Shown piece after piece: positions 63,015-64,000 of a DNA stretch of 64,000 nt (the first letter of the stretch is position 1; every line of letters begins with the position of its first letter). Position numbers and translations under genes: made by a program. The notes under the pieces were generated by a model that saw only the letters and a list, made by a program, of their open reading frames with translations, did not search any database and was not told where the DNA came from. Source of the stretch: Alphaproteobacteria bacterium (GTDB lineage: Bacteria > Myxococcota_A > UBA796 > CAJQPC01). The stretch lies in assembly GCA_020632795.1 (NCBI GenBank), contig JACKEV010000020.1, positions 124,001 to 188,000 of the forward strand. The letters are read 5' to 3'.

Positions 63015-63350
63015 CATAGAGAGTGTGTCTCGCCCCGGCGAGCCCGGCGAGATCACGACGACGGCCGGCGAGTCGGGTGACCCCCACGGCGGAGGGGCTG
63101 TAGCACCTGGGCCATCGACGATGCCGATGACATCGGCGTCACGGAAGAGCTGTCGCCGGAACGCGACGTCGCCGACCTCGCCGACACACACGGCGGATGT
63201 GGCCGACGTCCGGCCACGCTCCGGCCACCTTGGCCACCGATCGGCCTCTCGGATGTGCCAACCTCGCCGGGCAGCCGGCCCGACACCCCACGAACCGGCC
63301 GACCTCGCCGGACCGCCGGCCAACCTCACCGTCCGCTCGCCGACGCCGGC
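63000..63350 (+). repeat. ~350-bp direct repeat flanking paralogue 3, right copy
   Basis: Right-hand counterpart of 59330-59690, starting in the identical tail of the variable repeat and ending where the reverse-transcriptase reading begins. No gene is seen inside it. Where a fourth target gene would begin, the RT remnant on the opposite strand starts instead, which suggests the array was broken here. I searched it on both strands for a template repeat and found none. Confidence 0.78.
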
Positions 63351-63354
63351 CAGC

Positions 63355-64000
63355 TCAGAACAACATCACGCCGATCGACGACGCCAGGGACTGTTCCAGC
63401 GCTACCTGCGGCGCCTGCCCTGGCCGGCGGGTCGCCGCCTCACGGATCCGGGCCTGCATGCGCCGCTTCACCTTGCCCAGGGCGCGCCGATCGGTCCGGG
63501 TGATGCGGTAGCCCAGCGCGTCGAGGTGCCCCGCGCAGCTCAGGATCCGGGCGCTGGGGTGCTTGACCCGCAGGTCCCGCTCCTCGCGCACCCAGGCGAC
63601 CACCGCCGCGCGCCACCGGCGCAGCTCGCCCCGGCCTCGGCCGAAGAGGAACAGATCGTCGACATAGCGCACGTAGCCTGGGACCTTGAGCTGCCGCTTG
63701 ACCACATGGTCCAGCTCGTTGAGCACCACCTGGGCGGCGAAGAGCTGGCTGGTGAGCGCCCCGATGGGCAGGCCCCGGCCGCGCGGCGGCCAGTCGTCCG
63801 GCAGCCCCACCCAGGCGCGATCCGCCGGATCGTCGTACAGGCCCGCGCCGGCCTCCAGGACGGCGTCCAGCACGCCCATGAAGCGGGTGTCCCGCACCCG
63901 GCGGTCCACAAGCCGGGGCGGCAGGCATATGCGTCATCGGTCGCCGAGCGCCGCAGCGCCGGCCCCATCAGCTCGACCAGGGCGGTGTGTACCACCCGGT
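63355..64000 (-). pseudogene. DGR-type reverse transcriptase, partial and apparently decayed
   Basis: Two minus-strand pieces read as one reverse transcriptase. From the window edge to about 63920 one frame gives RVVHTALVELMGPALRR and DDAYACRPGL, the usual early RT region. Then a different frame runs to a stop at 63355: DRRVRDTRFMGVLDAVLEA, GLPIGALTSQLFA (63745-63768), NELDHVVKRQLKVPGYVRYVDDLF (YVDD at 63655-63666) and LDALGYRITRTDRRALGK. The LTSQ sequence, in place of the SP of most RTs, is typical of DGR reverse transcriptases. About 50 residues normally between DAYACR.G and DRRVRD, including motif A with the first catalytic Asp, are missing and the frame changes, so it is probably not functional. 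The N-terminus lies beyond the window. Confidence 0.8.

Noticed and set aside
60544..63087. Minus-strand frame of about 850 codons antisense to the third NACHT gene
   Set aside because: Composition is shadow-like and the plus strand has Walker motifs and an FGE domain in order.
63007..63354. Possible DGR template repeat between the last target gene and the RT
   Set aside because: I compared both strands with the variable repeat and its GGCTTCCGGCTCG-like tail and saw no match; the region is a copy of the spacer repeat.
1..64000. CRISPR array, rRNA genes, replication origin
   Set aside because: No regularly spaced short repeats, rRNA-like stretches or DnaA-box clusters were seen.

Overview
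The window is high-GC bacterial DNA with tightly packed genes, often overlapping by 4 bp (ATGA/GTGA). Several features suggest a Myxococcota-like (deltaproteobacterial) genome: repeated MopE-type Asp-rich lipoproteins with FG-GAP repeats, membrane-anchored Ser/Thr kinases and a GAFTGA-type AAA+ regulator. This placement is an inference from gene content; no rRNA gene is present.

Left part (1-24 kb), mostly housekeeping. A minus-strand operon (about 6.2 kb down to 1) encodes a threonine-synthase-like PLP enzyme, a DUF1611 protein, a fused PP-loop/creatininase protein, a dipeptide epimerase and an unknown protein. It is followed by a secreted amidohydrolase, an unknown protein, an SDR/TetR divergent pair with a palindromic operator, yaaA, a lipid-kinase/hydrolase/exported-protein operon, and a bioB-bioF-bioD-bioA operon with a DNA methyltransferase abutting its end. 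A ferritin-like lipoprotein, an SRPBCC/LysR pair and two membrane proteins follow, then tRNA-Asn(GTT) at 24158-24234.

Right part (24.2-64 kb), an accessory island. It holds related modules with the layout [MopE-type lipoprotein, minus strand] facing [small exported membrane protein - Ser/Thr kinase - MopE/FG-GAP lipoprotein, plus strand]. Module I (25.2-31.6 kb) is intact. Module III (43.4-48.6 kb) has a kinase cut to its first ~26 codons. Module IV (50.2-55.8 kb) has its minus-strand lipoprotein cut short beside an IS3-type fragment that is itself split by an IS630-type element. A further MopE/FG-GAP gene (41.2-43.3 kb) and an FG-GAP gene fragment (40.5-41.0 kb) lie between. A serine recombinase with two companion genes (33.5-37.05 kb) sits between module I and the first NACHT gene.

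The most striking content is three paralogous genes (37.1, 56.0 and 59.7 kb) for ~1100-residue proteins: a SIR2-like N-terminal domain, a NACHT NTPase and a C-terminal formylglycine-generating-enzyme/C-type-lectin-like domain. The last two end in a short variable stretch in which 19 of 24 base differences have A in one copy, followed by 47 identical bases. Beside them, on the minus strand at the window edge, lies a reverse transcriptase of the type found in diversity-generating retroelements (DGRs). I read this as a DGR that diversifies the C-terminal sensor domain of NLR-like proteins. The visible RT appears broken: the region of its first catalytic Asp is missing and the frame changes. No template repeat is visible in the window, so a working RT/TR may lie beyond 64000 or the locus may be inactive.
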